DNA from: Rhodococcus sp. B7740 | GTDB taxonomy: Bacteria > Actinomycetota > Actinomycetes > Mycobacteriales > Mycobacteriaceae | Assembly: GCF_000954115.1 (NCBI RefSeq) | Contig: NZ_CP010797.1 | Coordinates: forward strand, 3,658,001-3,722,000 | Length of the DNA: 64,000 nt | Direction: 5' to 3' | Notes under the pieces: generated by a model | Told to the model about the DNA's origin: nothing | The model's input: only the letters and a program-made list of their open reading frames with translations | Databases searched by the model: none | Program-made: the position numbers and the translations under genes | In this document: in pieces, positions 1 to 8,251 of the stretch | How the letters are laid out: every line of letters starts with the position of its first letter | Position numbering within the stretch: position 1 is the stretch's first letter

Positions 1-714
1 CACTGCGGCGATCGCCATTATCCAGTTGCCGTCGAGCGCAGCGTCCACTCCGGTGATTCCCCAACTGAACGGTATCGAATGTGCCAGTGTCAGAGGCCAT
101 GTCACGTCACCCGACAGCACCCTGGAGAAGTTCTGGGTGATGGGGAACTGCAGGAAGTACAGTCCGCCGAACACCGCACCGAACGCCAGCAGAGCGAACT
201 CTCGACTGCGCCGACTCTTCAGTAGCTGAGACATCGCCACGGTGACCACTCTGGACAGCGTCACGAAGAGCACGACGGTCGCAGGCCAGGCCACCAGGGC
301 AAGCGGAAGTGCTGCGAGGGAACGCGATACGGCATAGATGGGGATCGACGCAGTCGCGATGACCGTCAACGGCACCACCATGCCGACACCCGACGTGGTC
401 AACAACGCCCGCGCCAGGCGTGCGGGCTCCACCGAGAGCATCTGGAAGTGGCGGGGCTGGATGTTGTCGTCGGAGATCCCCGAGAGCACTGGGAACAGTA
501 CCCAGCTCAGGCCCATCAGCGTCAGCCCGAGGCTTGCGGTGCCGCCGACCAAGACCTGCGAAGCTCCATTGCGCGCGGACAACACACATGCCACAACGGC
601 GACGACCAGCCCCAGCACCCCGAACACGGTTTTCACCACTGCTTGACCGCCCTTGAACTGCCTGCGGTAGAGCGTGATTCGCATCTGCAGAACGGTGCGA
701 CCGAGGGACGTCAC
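1..714 (-). CDS. ABC transporter permease subunit (partial, runs off the window)
   Basis: Membrane subunit of an ABC-2-like exporter. The protein begins at a GTG (714-712) that overlaps the TGA of the upstream ATPase gene in a GTGA, so the two are translationally coupled. About 237 residues are visible. They start MTSLGRTVLQMRI and contain several hydrophobic segments, including one of the type VVKTVFGVLGLVVAVVAC and another around ALPLALVAWPATVVLF. The C-terminus lies beyond position 1. The pairing with an ATPase and the lack of any binding-protein gene suggest export, but the substrate cannot be read from the sequence. Confidence 0.75.
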   Translation of the reverse strand, partial: MTSLGRTVLQMRITLYRRQFKGGQAVVKTVFGVLGLVVAVVACVLSARNGASQVLVGGTASLGLTLMGLSWVLFPVLSGISDDNIQPRHFQMLSVEPARLARALLTTSGVGMVVPLTVIATASIPIYAVSRSLAALPLALVAWPATVVLFVTLSRVVTVAMSQLLKSRRSREFALLAFGAVFGGLYFLQFPITQNFSRVLSGDVTWPLTLAHSIPFSWGITGVDAALDGNWIMAIAAV

Positions 715-1475
715 GAGCGCATCCAGGACAGGCCGTCGGGGTTCTGCTCGCGAGTACCGACCAGGCGAACGAAGGCGTCGTCCAGGCTTCCGCCGGCGCG
801 GACCTCGTCGACCGTTCCGACGGCCACGACGCGGCCGCCGGTGATGACGCCGACATGAGTGCAGAGTTGCTCGACGAGCGCCATCACGTGACTCGACAGG
901 ATCACCGAGCCTCCGGAGCGGACGAACTGGACCAGAATGGTGCGAATCGTGGTCGAGGAGATGGGGTCGACCGCCTCGAAGGGCTCGTCCAACACGAGCA
1001 GCCGGGGTCCGTGCAGCAGCGCCGAGGCCAGTCCGATCTTCTTGGTCATGCCCGCGGAGTAGTCGGCGATGACGGTTCCCCCGGCGTCGGCCAGATCCAA
1101 CGCGTCCAACAGCTCGTCTCGACGCTGCGCGATCACGTCCTCGGGCATCGCGCGAAGTCGCCCGAAATACGTCAGGAGTTCGTGGCCGGTGAACTGGGAC
1201 GGCAGAGCGAGGCCGTCGGGCAGCACTCCGAGTAGCTCTTTGGCGGCGATGGGATCGGCCCAGACATCGCGTCCGAACACCAGACTTCGGCCGTACTGCG
1301 GTCTGAGCAGACCGACCGCCATGGACAGACAGGTCGTCTTCCCTGCGCCGTTCGGGCCGACGAGCCCGAACATCGAACCGGGTGGAACCATCAGAGACAA
1401 GTCGTCGACGGCAACCTTGGGTCCGAACGCCATACACAGGTGCTCGATCAGCAGGGCAGCAGAATTCGTTTGCAC
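711..1475 (-). CDS. ABC transporter ATP-binding protein
   Basis: Cytoplasmic ATPase that would power the permease encoded just downstream. Of 254 residues, the Walker A motif is GPNGAGKTT near residue 40, followed by a relaxed signature YSAGM, Walker B LLVLDEPFEAVDP and the switch histidine in ILSSH. The order is that of a CcmA/NatA-type exporter ATPase. I start it at GTG 1475 (MQTNSAALLIEHL) because the longer open frame would run across the start of the divergent SDR gene and its extra residues look non-coding. There is no strong ribosome binding site before this GTG, so a slightly different start is possible. It overlaps the permease by four bases. Confidence 0.85.
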   Translation of the reverse strand: MQTNSAALLIEHLCMAFGPKVAVDDLSLMVPPGSMFGLVGPNGAGKTTCLSMAVGLLRPQYGRSLVFGRDVWADPIAAKELLGVLPDGLALPSQFTGHELLTYFGRLRAMPEDVIAQRRDELLDALDLADAGGTVIADYSAGMTKKIGLASALLHGPRLLVLDEPFEAVDPISSTTIRTILVQFVRSGGSVILSSHVMALVEQLCTHVGVITGGRVVAVGTVDEVRAGGSLDDAFVRLVGTREQNPDGLSWMRS

Positions 1476-1545
1476 AGATAAAAGACTAACCGGTATGGAT
1501 CGGATCGTCACGTGGTCGGATTGACCGCGTCGGTACCATCTGGGC

Positions 1546-2349
1546 ATGAATCGCACGGCAGTGGTGACCGGAGCCTCGTCGGGTATCGGACGCGCGGTTG
1601 CGCAGGCGCTCGTCGCCCGGGGATACCGAGTGATCGGCACCTCCCGCAATCCGGCCTCGATGACCGACGCGCAGCGAGCCACCGGTGTCGAGTATCGCGC
1701 TCTCGATCTCACCGATGCCGACTCGATCCGCACCTTCGTCGCCGATCTCGGGGACGTCGACGTCCTGGTCAACAACGCCGGTGAGAGTCAGTCCGGGCCC
1801 TTCGAGGAGCTACCGACCGATGCCATCGAGCGACTCTTCCAGTTGAACGTCTTCGGCGCAGTGACGCTGTCGCAAGGTGTCATTCCCGGTATGCGCGATC
1901 GTGGTTACGGCCGCATCGTGATGGTCGGATCGATGCTGGCCAGCTTCCCGCTTGCCTATCGCTCGTCCTACGCCTCCACGAAAGCCGCCATCAAGGGCTT
2001 CTCCGATGCGGCGCGTCTGGAACTCTCGCCCTTCGGTGTGTGGATGACCACCGTCGAGCCGGGCTCGATCAACACCGGAATCAGTGAGCGCCGAACCAAG
2101 TACATCGCACCGGATTCGGTCCATCGAGACGACTTCCACACCGCCATCTCGTCGCTGGACCGCAAGGAAGGAACCGGCATCTCCGCCGAGGACGTCGCCG
2201 AGGTAGTAGTGAAGGCCATCGAGGCCGACAAGCCGAAACCGTTGTACGCCAGAGGAAGCAATGCACCGGTCGTGTTTCTCGCGCGGCGGCTGCTGCCCGC
2301 GACCTTCATGGAGAAGACGATCGCGAAGATGTTCGGACTGAAGAGGTAG
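1546..2349 (+). CDS. SDR family oxidoreductase
   Basis: NAD(P)-dependent short-chain dehydrogenase of 267 residues. The cofactor motif TGASSGIG is near residues 9-16, the NNAG motif follows at about residue 84, and the catalytic Tyr-Lys pair is in YASTKAA. The length is that of a classical SDR with a modest C-terminal extension. The substrate is unknown. A hexamer TACCAT (1534-1539) lies six bases before the ATG and no Shine-Dalgarno sequence is present, so the transcript is probably leaderless. The gene is divergent from the ABC ATPase and stands alone. Confidence 0.88.
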   Translation: MNRTAVVTGASSGIGRAVAQALVARGYRVIGTSRNPASMTDAQRATGVEYRALDLTDADSIRTFVADLGDVDVLVNNAGESQSGPFEELPTDAIERLFQLNVFGAVTLSQGVIPGMRDRGYGRIVMVGSMLASFPLAYRSSYASTKAAIKGFSDAARLELSPFGVWMTTVEPGSINTGISERRTKYIAPDSVHRDDFHTAISSLDRKEGTGISAEDVAEVVVKAIEADKPKPLYARGSNAPVVFLARRLLPATFMEKTIAKMFGLKR

Positions 2350-2407
2350 TTTGAACCGCTGACCTGCGGGAATACAGCTGGGTGAACTATTTCCCTCTCG
2401 ACCTACT

Positions 2408-3973
2408 GTGGTAGAGACACTCGGTCTCGTCCTGGCAGCCACAGGCCTGATCGTCGCAGCACAGGTGATCTCGAAGAAGACGACACTCCCCGCGGCAGCG
2501 TTATTGACGCTCGCCGGCCTGGCCGTCTCGGCGTCGGCGTTGCCCGACATCGTTCTCGACCCCGAGCTCGTTCTGACCCTGGTGATTCCGCCGCTGCTCT
2601 ACAGCGCCGCTCTGAACTCCTCCCTGATCGCCATCCGCCGCAACGTGTGGACCATCTTGAGTTTGTCGGTCGCCCTCGTCGTGGCGACGGCTGCCCTCGT
2701 CGGCGTCGGTCTGTGGTTGCTCGTTCCGGGGATCACGCTGGCCGCTGGTATGGCGCTCGGTGCCGCCGTGGCACCACCGGACCCGGTCGCGGCGCTGGCG
2801 GTGGGTCGACGCGCAGGCATCCCACCGAAACTGGTGACCCTGATAGAGGGCGAGGGGTTGCTGAACGACGCGACCGCACTGACGATGCTGACCGTGGCGA
2901 TCGCCGCGATCTCGAGTCAGGACATGACAGCCACTCATGCCGGGGGATTGTTCGTGCTCGCCGCAGCAGGCGGCATCGTCGTCGGACTGATCGTCGCACT
3001 GGCGATTCGGCTGATACAGCGGTTCGTTCACGATTCGCTGCTGCTCAACATCGTCTCGCTGGCTACACCGTTCCTCGCGTACCTCGCGGCCGAAGAAGTG
3101 CATGCGTCCGGGGTGTTGGCCGTCGTCGTCGCAGCACTGGTGATCGGTCACCACACCCGTCACGCCATCTCCGGAGCCAGTCGCCTGCAGACCAGTGCCG
3201 TGTGGAGGCTGATCGATCTGCTTCTCGAGGGCTTCGTGTTCTTGTTGATCGGCGAGCAATTGCCCACCGTTGTCGGCGGCCTGTCGGCCTACTCGGGGAC
3301 GACCATCGCCCTCGCAGTCACGGTGACGCTCGCCGGCGTCCTGTTGCTGCGGCCGCTGTGGCTCCTGACCACCGGGCTTTCCGCCCGCGAGGCGGTGGTG
3401 ATGAGTTGGGCAGGCACTCGCGGAGTCATCACCGTCGCTGCCGTCTTCACGTTGCCGCTGACCATCGACTCGGGCGAGCCGTTCGAGAGCCGAGATCTGC
3501 TGCTGTTCTGTGCATTTCTCGTCGTGCTGGTGACGGTGATCGGTCAGGGATTGACTTTCGCTCCGCTGGTGCGCAGGTTGAACGTCGTGGCCGATCCCGC
3601 CGCAGAGGCACGTCTACGCAACGAAGCACGGGAGGGTTCGACGAAAGCCGCTCTGTCACAGTTGGACCGGATTGCGGACGAGGAGAACCTGGACGACGAG
3701 GGTCGCGAGATACTGCGCCGCGAGTTGGAGCACCGTATCGACCGCTACCATCGCCGTCTGGATCACCTCGACGAGTCCGAGATCGGCGATGCGGTCATCT
3801 CACCCGAGCAAATTGCCGCGATGACCACACGTCGCCGCATACTCGACGTCGAGCGGGAGGAGCTGCTGTGCTGGCGAGACGCCGGCCGGCTGCCGGACAA
3901 CAGCATGCGGAGTCTCGAGCACGAACTCGATCACGAAGAGCATTCCTTCCGCCCGCATCGAGAGACCGACTAG
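2408..3973 (+). CDS. Na+/H+ antiporter, CPA1 family
   Basis: Cation/proton antiporter of the inner membrane, 521 residues, with about twelve hydrophobic segments across the first 400 residues and a charged cytoplasmic tail of about 120 residues containing many Glu and Arg. Family features include the DPVAALAV motif in a transmembrane helix and ITVAAVFTLPL late in the membrane part. The GTG at 2408 gives an N-terminus entering directly into a hydrophobic helix (MVETLGLVLAATGLIVAA). Its TAG stop (3971-3973) shares three bases with the TAG of the opposing pirin gene inside the palindrome CTAG. Likely role: pH and sodium homeostasis. Confidence 0.88.
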   Translation: MVETLGLVLAATGLIVAAQVISKKTTLPAAALLTLAGLAVSASALPDIVLDPELVLTLVIPPLLYSAALNSSLIAIRRNVWTILSLSVALVVATAALVGVGLWLLVPGITLAAGMALGAAVAPPDPVAALAVGRRAGIPPKLVTLIEGEGLLNDATALTMLTVAIAAISSQDMTATHAGGLFVLAAAGGIVVGLIVALAIRLIQRFVHDSLLLNIVSLATPFLAYLAAEEVHASGVLAVVVAALVIGHHTRHAISGASRLQTSAVWRLIDLLLEGFVFLLIGEQLPTVVGGLSAYSGTTIALAVTVTLAGVLLLRPLWLLTTGLSAREAVVMSWAGTRGVITVAAVFTLPLTIDSGEPFESRDLLLFCAFLVVLVTVIGQGLTFAPLVRRLNVVADPAAEARLRNEAREGSTKAALSQLDRIADEENLDDEGREILRRELEHRIDRYHRRLDHLDESEIGDAVISPEQIAAMTTRRRILDVEREELLCWRDAGRLPDNSMRSLEHELDHEEHSFRPHRETD

Positions 3974-4752
3974 CCGGCGATCGCCGCGGGCATCTCCCAC
4001 ACGATCACTTCGGCTCCGGTGGCGCTGCTCAGCTTCTGACCGCCGCCTCCGCTGACGCGCACGGCATCACCCTCGGCCAGTGGTCCGACGCCCTCGAGCA
4101 TCGCTTCGCCCCGGGCGACGAAGATGTGCACGAACGGGGCGTCGGGTATCTCGACGGGAGCCTGCCCGGCCTGCAAGCGCGCCACGTGCATGGCGGCGTA
4201 CTTGTTCTTGATGCGAATGGCCGCGTGGTCGGCGTGGTGTGCCATTCCTGATGCCACGGGAACCAAACCGCCACTGAGCAATTCGCCGTCGATCTCGAGC
4301 TGCTCGTAGCCGGGGGTGATGCCCTGTTCGTCGGGCACCACCCACATCTGCACGAAGCGAACGGGATCGCCGTGCTTGCCGGAGTACGAGCCGGCGGTCT
4401 CCCCGAGTCGCCACGAGTCGTTCTTCTCCGAGTGCAGGATTCCCGTGCCTGCGCTCATTCGTTGGGCGAGACCGGGGTAGATGACGCCGGTGTGACCCAT
4501 CGAGTCCTGGTGCACCAGCGAGCCCTGCAGCACCCAGGTGACGATCTCCATGTCGCGGTGCGGGTGGGTGTCGAAACCCTGGCCGGGAACGACGATGTCG
4601 TCGTTGTTCACCATCAACACGCCGTGGTGGGTGTTGCCGCGATCGAAGTGGTTGCCGAAGGAGAAGGAGTGCTTGGAATCGAGCCAACCGATCTTGGTCT
4701 TGAATCGGTCATCGGCTCGCCGGACGTCGAGTGTGGTTGCTGCAGAGGTCAT
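3970..4752 (-). CDS. Pirin family protein (copy 1)
   Basis: Bicupin protein of 260 residues in the pirin family, some members of which act as quercetin dioxygenases. The N-terminal cupin carries the usual His-rich metal motif (HPHRDMEIVTWVLQG) and a later HSE triad in ILHSEKN. I start at ATG 4752 (MTSAATTLDVRRADDR), which has a GAGGGA ribosome binding site; the longer frame upstream reads into the adjacent VOC gene. It lies 32 bases downstream of the VOC gene and is probably co-transcribed with it from the MarR-controlled divergent promoter. A second, shorter pirin lies in the opposite arm of the same locus. Confidence 0.9.
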   Translation of the reverse strand: MTSAATTLDVRRADDRFKTKIGWLDSKHSFSFGNHFDRGNTHHGVLMVNNDDIVVPGQGFDTHPHRDMEIVTWVLQGSLVHQDSMGHTGVIYPGLAQRMSAGTGILHSEKNDSWRLGETAGSYSGKHGDPVRFVQMWVVPDEQGITPGYEQLEIDGELLSGGLVPVASGMAHHADHAAIRIKNKYAAMHVARLQAGQAPVEIPDAPFVHIFVARGEAMLEGVGPLAEGDAVRVSGGGGQKLSSATGAEVIVWEMPAAIAG

Positions 4753-4784
4753 ATCGTGTCCCTCGAATTCGTGGAGTGTGGGGG

Positions 4785-5303
4785 TCAGAGGACGTGCGAG
4801 CCGTACATCTCGCCGAGTGGATCGGCGATCAGTTCCAGGCGGGCACCGTCGGGGTCGCGGAAGTACAGCGAGACCTCGCTGTGCTCGATCAGTTCGACTC
4901 CGGCGTCGATGAGCTTGGTACGCAGGTGCTCCCACCTGGTGGGTTCGACACTGATCGCCACGTGGTGAAGGCCGCCGAGCACCTCGGCATACGGTCCGAC
5001 GTCGAGTCCGGGAAAGTCGAAGAATGCCAACAGGTTGCTGTTCCCGATATCGAAGAAGAAGTGCGAAGAGCCCGGGTAGTCACGGTTCTCGATGAGCTCG
5101 GTGAGCGGGAACTCGAGCAGATCCTGATAGAAGCGGACCGTTGCTTCGACGTCACTGCTGACCAACGCGGTGTGGTGGAGGCCGCGAGCGGACGACGCCG
5201 GCCGTTCGCTTGCGGGCTTCAGGTGCTGAGTACGGATACGGTCCCGCTGCTCTTCGTGTTCCTGCGCGCGTCGTGTCTCTTCGGCAGTCATGTCGTCGGT
5301 CAT
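4785..5303 (-). CDS. VOC family (glyoxalase/bleomycin resistance/dioxygenase) protein
   Basis: Single-polypeptide vicinal-oxygen-chelate protein of 172 residues. After a charged N-terminal stretch of about 45 residues it shows the fold markers GLHHTALVSSD (first metal His), FYQDLLEFPL, LHHVAISVEP (second half) and YFRDPDGARLELI near the end, which carries the last metal-binding Glu. ATG 5303 is preferred over an upstream in-frame ATG (5339) because GGAGGG sits at the correct distance. It is the first gene of a pirin-containing operon divergent from a MarR gene, so a role in aromatic or quinone stress is plausible. The substrate is unknown. Confidence 0.85.
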   Translation of the reverse strand: MTDDMTAEETRRAQEHEEQRDRIRTQHLKPASERPASSARGLHHTALVSSDVEATVRFYQDLLEFPLTELIENRDYPGSSHFFFDIGNSNLLAFFDFPGLDVGPYAEVLGGLHHVAISVEPTRWEHLRTKLIDAGVELIEHSEVSLYFRDPDGARLELIADPLGEMYGSHVL

Positions 5304-5323
5304 CGCTGCACCCTCCGGGTCAA

Positions 5324-5343
5324 GTAGTTGCTTCGTCAACTAC
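5324..5343. promoter_or_regulatory. MarR-type operator 1
   Basis: Perfect inverted repeat GTAGTTG-N6-CAACTAC in the 86-base gap between the divergent VOC and MarR genes. It is about 20 bases upstream of the VOC start codon. A second copy of the same site lies 36-37 bases away, which supports regulation of both arms by the neighbouring MarR. Confidence 0.75.
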
Positions 5344-5359
5344 CGAGAAGAGTACACCC

Positions 5360-5381
5360 AGTAGTTGCGTTGTCAACTACT
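5360..5381. promoter_or_regulatory. MarR-type operator 2
   Basis: Perfect inverted repeat AGTAGTTG-N6-CAACTACT ending eight bases before the marR ATG at 5390. It has the same half-site and spacer length as the copy at 5324-5343. Binding here would block initiation of the marR-pirin operon, the usual autorepression arrangement. Confidence 0.78.
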
Positions 5382-5389
5382 ATGGACTC

Positions 5390-5842
5390 ATGGACTCCCC
5401 ACGGTGGCTCAGCCAGGAGGAACAGCTGGCCTGGCGCGCATACCTCGACGCCACTCGGCTGCTGCTTCGCGATCTCGACAATCAGCTCACGCGCGACTCC
5501 GGGATCTCGTTCACCGACTTCGAGCTGCTCGTGGTCCTTTCCGAAGCACCCGATCGCCGACGCCGCATGAGCGAACTCGCCGACGCCGTCACCACCACTC
5601 GCAGCGGCGTAACCAGGGCAATCAGCCGACTCGTCGACTGCGGTTGGGTCCGGCGCGTCAAATGCGACGACGACAAGCGGGGCATGTCCGCCGAACTCAC
5701 CGAAGCCGGACTGAACACCCTCGCCGCAGCCAGTCCAGGGCACGTCGAGGCGGTGCGGAAGAACATGTTCGACCTCGTGGAGCCGAACGATCTCGCGGCC
5801 CTGACCCGGACTTTCTCGGCCATGCGGAACCACGCGTCGTGA
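5390..5842 (+). CDS. MarR family transcriptional regulator (copy 1)
   Basis: Winged-helix dimeric repressor of 150 residues. The DNA-binding region reads MSELADAVTTTRSGVTRAISRLVDCGWVRR in outline, and the wing contains CDDDKRGM, a recognisable variant of the family DxRxxx motif. The start at ATG 5390 (MDSPRWLS) follows operator 2 directly; an ATG eight bases earlier is out of frame. The TGA stop overlaps the GTG of the pirin gene (GTGA), so repressor and pirin are coupled. The two palindromes upstream imply it controls both its own operon and the divergent VOC-pirin pair. The ligand is unknown. Confidence 0.88.
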   Translation: MDSPRWLSQEEQLAWRAYLDATRLLLRDLDNQLTRDSGISFTDFELLVVLSEAPDRRRRMSELADAVTTTRSGVTRAISRLVDCGWVRRVKCDDDKRGMSAELTEAGLNTLAAASPGHVEAVRKNMFDLVEPNDLAALTRTFSAMRNHAS

Positions 5843-6558
5843 TCAGCCACATTCCCGGGGAGCAGCGCCATCACTGGTGGAACGAGTGGCTCGATTCCAA
5901 ACAGTCCTTCCCCGCGACCGGTAACTACGACCTGGCGGCCAACGCGCACGGGTTGCTGATGGTGCACAACGAGGACACCGTCTTTCCCGGCGAAGGATTC
6001 GACTCGCACGAGCACCGGAACATGGAGATCCTCACCTGGGTGCTCGAGGGCACCCTCGAACACACGGACTCCGAGGGCAACAGCGGGCTGATCCGCCCCG
6101 GACTGATTCAACGCATGAGCGCAGGCACCGGCATCCGCCACACCGAACGCAACGCATCGAGTCTGACCAGCCGCGACAAGCTACGCGTCGTGCAGATGTG
6201 GATTCCACCGGATGCCGACGGACGGGTGCCGTCGTACGACGAGCTGGACGTGCGGGACGAGTTGGCATCCGGCGAGCTCGTCTGCGTCGCATCGGGAATG
6301 CCGGGCAGGACAGGACTACGCATCGGCAATCGCTTTGTGTCGCTTCATGTTGCGCGGCTCGCGCCGGGACAGTCGATCACCGTTCCCGACGCACCGTTCG
6401 GTCACGTCTTCGTCGCCGACGGTTCAGTGGTGTTCGAGGACATCGGCGATCTCGACCAGGGTGATGCGGTGCGGCTGACCGGTACCGGCGGACACCGTGT
6501 GACAGCATCGACGTCGAGCGAGATCATGATCTGGGAAATGCACGCCGAGTTCGCCTGA
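5839..6558 (+). CDS. Pirin family protein (copy 2)
   Basis: Second pirin of this locus, 239 residues starting at GTG 5839 (MISHIPGEQRHHWWNEWLDSK). The metal-binding region is SHEHRNMEILTWVLEG, with the second part of the triad in IRHTERN. It resembles copy 1 throughout, including the C-terminal signature DAPFGHVFVADG versus DAPFVHIFVARG, so the two are paralogues. The start codon overlaps the marR stop. An alpha/beta hydrolase follows after a 13-base gap. Confidence 0.88.
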   Translation: MISHIPGEQRHHWWNEWLDSKQSFPATGNYDLAANAHGLLMVHNEDTVFPGEGFDSHEHRNMEILTWVLEGTLEHTDSEGNSGLIRPGLIQRMSAGTGIRHTERNASSLTSRDKLRVVQMWIPPDADGRVPSYDELDVRDELASGELVCVASGMPGRTGLRIGNRFVSLHVARLAPGQSITVPDAPFGHVFVADGSVVFEDIGDLDQGDAVRLTGTGGHRVTASTSSEIMIWEMHAEFA

Positions 6559-6571
6559 GGGAGTGTCGTCC

Positions 6572-7381
6572 ATGCCGACCGTCATCACCGACGATGCCGT
6601 CACCCTGAACTATCTCGACGAGGGCAGGGGCCAGGCCGTGGTGCTCATCGCCGGCTTCTGCGCGCCCGCGACCACCTGGATGCTGCAACAGAAGACATTG
6701 GTGGCGAACGGATACCGCGTTCTGGCGCTCGATCGACGAGGGCACGGTGCCTCGGAGGCACCGACACACGGCGCGACCATGGAGCGGCACGGACGCGATG
6801 TGGCGAACTTCCTGTCGGCGGTGGGCCTCGACGAAGCCGTTCTGATCGGCGGCTCGATGGGAGCGAGCGCCATCTGGTCGTACGTGTCGCAGTTCGGCAC
6901 CGAACGCGTTCGCGCCATCGTGTCGGTGGATCAGACACCGAGAATGGTCAACAGCGCGGGCTGGGCCAACGGGTTCTACGGACTCACCGAGGACAATCGA
7001 ACGACGTTCTTCGACAACGGAATACCCGATACCGGTCACGGGCGGCCCCAGTGGAAATCCGTACCGTCGCTGCTGAGGCTTGTGCTCGCATTACGTGCGA
7101 TGCCGAAATTGGTGTCCCCCGACACCCCACCGATGAGGGCTCTGCTCGCAGATCATGCTGCGCAGGATTGGCGCGCAACCATTGCCGGTATCGACAAGCC
7201 GTACCTGATGGTCGCCGCGCGTGACAGTCAGTTCTGGCCTGCTGCACATGCTTTCGAGTCGGTGGACCTGAACCCGCTCGGTCGATCGGTCGTCTTGGAG
7301 ACCTGCGGTCACGCCGCGAACATGGACCGGCCCAGTGAGTTCAACGCGGCGATGCTGGAGTTCCTCGACTCGATCGCGTGA
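6572..7381 (+). CDS. Alpha/beta hydrolase
   Basis: Serine hydrolase of 269 residues. The nucleophile elbow is GGSMGA with Ser near residue 94, the likely acid is the Asp in AARDSQFW, and the catalytic His is in CGHAANMDRP. The sequence RRGHG before the elbow is typical of the non-haem chloroperoxidase and aryl-esterase branch. ATG 6572 is chosen over GTG 6563 because the GAGGGA ribosome binding site (6557-6562) would abut the GTG directly. It is the last gene of the marR-pirin operon and converges on the second marR with only two bases between the stops. Confidence 0.85.
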   Translation: MPTVITDDAVTLNYLDEGRGQAVVLIAGFCAPATTWMLQQKTLVANGYRVLALDRRGHGASEAPTHGATMERHGRDVANFLSAVGLDEAVLIGGSMGASAIWSYVSQFGTERVRAIVSVDQTPRMVNSAGWANGFYGLTEDNRTTFFDNGIPDTGHGRPQWKSVPSLLRLVLALRAMPKLVSPDTPPMRALLADHAAQDWRATIAGIDKPYLMVAARDSQFWPAAHAFESVDLNPLGRSVVLETCGHAANMDRPSEFNAAMLEFLDSIA

Positions 7382-7383
7382 CG

Positions 7384-7815
7384 TCAAGACCGGTGCCCGC
7401 CCAACGCCTCAGCACACTCAACGAGATTGCGATGCAGCACTTTTCGCTCGCCCATCGACAGTGACGCAATCATGGCCTGCTCCACGGCGGCGACCGCGGC
7501 CGACGCTTGCCGCAAGCGCTCTCGGCCCGTAGCGGTCACGTACAGGCGTTGGTCACGACCGGTGCCCTCGATCTCCACCAAGCCGTCGCGCGTCAGCCCG
7601 GCCAACAGCTGATGGGTTGCCTGCCTGCTGACGAACACCGCGCGAGCGAGTTCGGCGTTGGACAGGCCCGGTGTGTGCGCGAGGTGTTCGAGGCTCGAGT
7701 ACTGCGAGACCGTGATGTCGAGTTCGCTCAGAGCATCGTCCATCGCCGAACGCAGGGCGGACGTGGCTCGCTTGAGGGCCAGACCGATGGAGGAATCGAC
7801 ATCCACTTGACTCAT
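7384..7815 (-). CDS. MarR family transcriptional regulator (copy 2)
   Basis: Winged-helix regulator of 143 residues. The recognition region is LSNAELARAVFVSRQATHQLLAGL in part, and the wing has GTGRDQRLYVTATG with the conserved Asp-Gln-Arg. The start codon lies inside the first TTGAC operator cluster, so autoregulation is very likely. It is divergent from a VOC gene whose expression it presumably also controls. It is only distantly related to the MarR at 5390. Confidence 0.88.
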   Translation of the reverse strand: MSQVDVDSSIGLALKRATSALRSAMDDALSELDITVSQYSSLEHLAHTPGLSNAELARAVFVSRQATHQLLAGLTRDGLVEIEGTGRDQRLYVTATGRERLRQASAAVAAVEQAMIASLSMGERKVLHRNLVECAEALGGHRS

Positions 7816-7857
7816 GTCAATATCTTGACATACATTTCTCTCGTCAAGAACTTGACG
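7807..7857. promoter_or_regulatory. Operator cluster between divergent marR and VOC genes
   Basis: A set of TTGAC/GTCAA half-sites. TTGAC-TCAT-GTCAA occupies 7807-7820, TGTCAA-TATC-TTGACA occupies 7815-7830 and CGTCAAG-AA-CTTGACG occupies 7842-7857. The first two share the central GTCAA. The array covers the marR start codon and the whole intergenic promoter, as expected for MarR autorepression and control of the divergent VOC gene. Spacers of 4 and 2 bases differ, so the exact dimer footprint is uncertain. Confidence 0.72.
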
Positions 7858-7877
7858 ATCACTCGAAAGGACCCATC

Positions 7878-8249
7878 ATGACCGTTGCAGCTGTTTCCGG
7901 ACCGAGCTTCCTCTCACTCCAAGTACGCGACCTCGCCGTCAGCGCGGATTTCTACGAATCGCGTCTGGGTCTCGTCCGCGCACCCCAGGCCCCACCCGGC
8001 GCGGTCGTCTTCACCACGTCACCGATTCCGTTCGCAGTCCGAAACCCAGCTCCCGGAACAGATCTCGACAGTGGTCAGCCGGGACTCGGAGTTGCGCTGT
8101 GGCTCGTGTGCAACGACGCCGAGGCGCTGCACGAGTCACTGGTCGCGGCCGACGTGCCCATCCTGACCGCACCCTTCGACGGCCCCTTCGGTAAGACCTT
8201 CGTCCTGCAAGACCCGGACGGGTATGCCGTCACCGTGCACAGCAGCTAA
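7878..8249 (+). CDS. VOC family protein
   Basis: Small vicinal-oxygen-chelate protein of 123 residues, one betaalphabetabetabeta pair. Markers are FLSLQVRDLAVSADFYESRLGL at the N-terminus and FVLQDPDGYAVTVH at the C-terminus. Such single-domain proteins dimerise and often act as antibiotic-binding or glyoxalase-like proteins. GAAAGGA just upstream is the ribosome binding site. It is divergent from marR copy 2, with the TTGAC operator array between them. Confidence 0.85.
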   Translation: MTVAAVSGPSFLSLQVRDLAVSADFYESRLGLVRAPQAPPGAVVFTTSPIPFAVRNPAPGTDLDSGQPGLGVALWLVCNDAEALHESLVAADVPILTAPFDGPFGKTFVLQDPDGYAVTVHSS

Positions 8250-8251
8250 TT

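Noticed and set aside
107..856. A 249-codon open frame on the minus strand over the permease and ATPase genes
   Set aside because: Its Arg/Pro/Ser-rich translation has no domain pattern and it is a frame shadow of the real ABC permease, which gives a hydrophobic, plausible membrane protein.
2501..3259. Long open frame opposite the Na+/H+ antiporter
   Set aside because: Low-complexity Gln/Asp/Arg-rich translation typical of antisense frames in high-GC genes; the sense frame has clear antiporter motifs.
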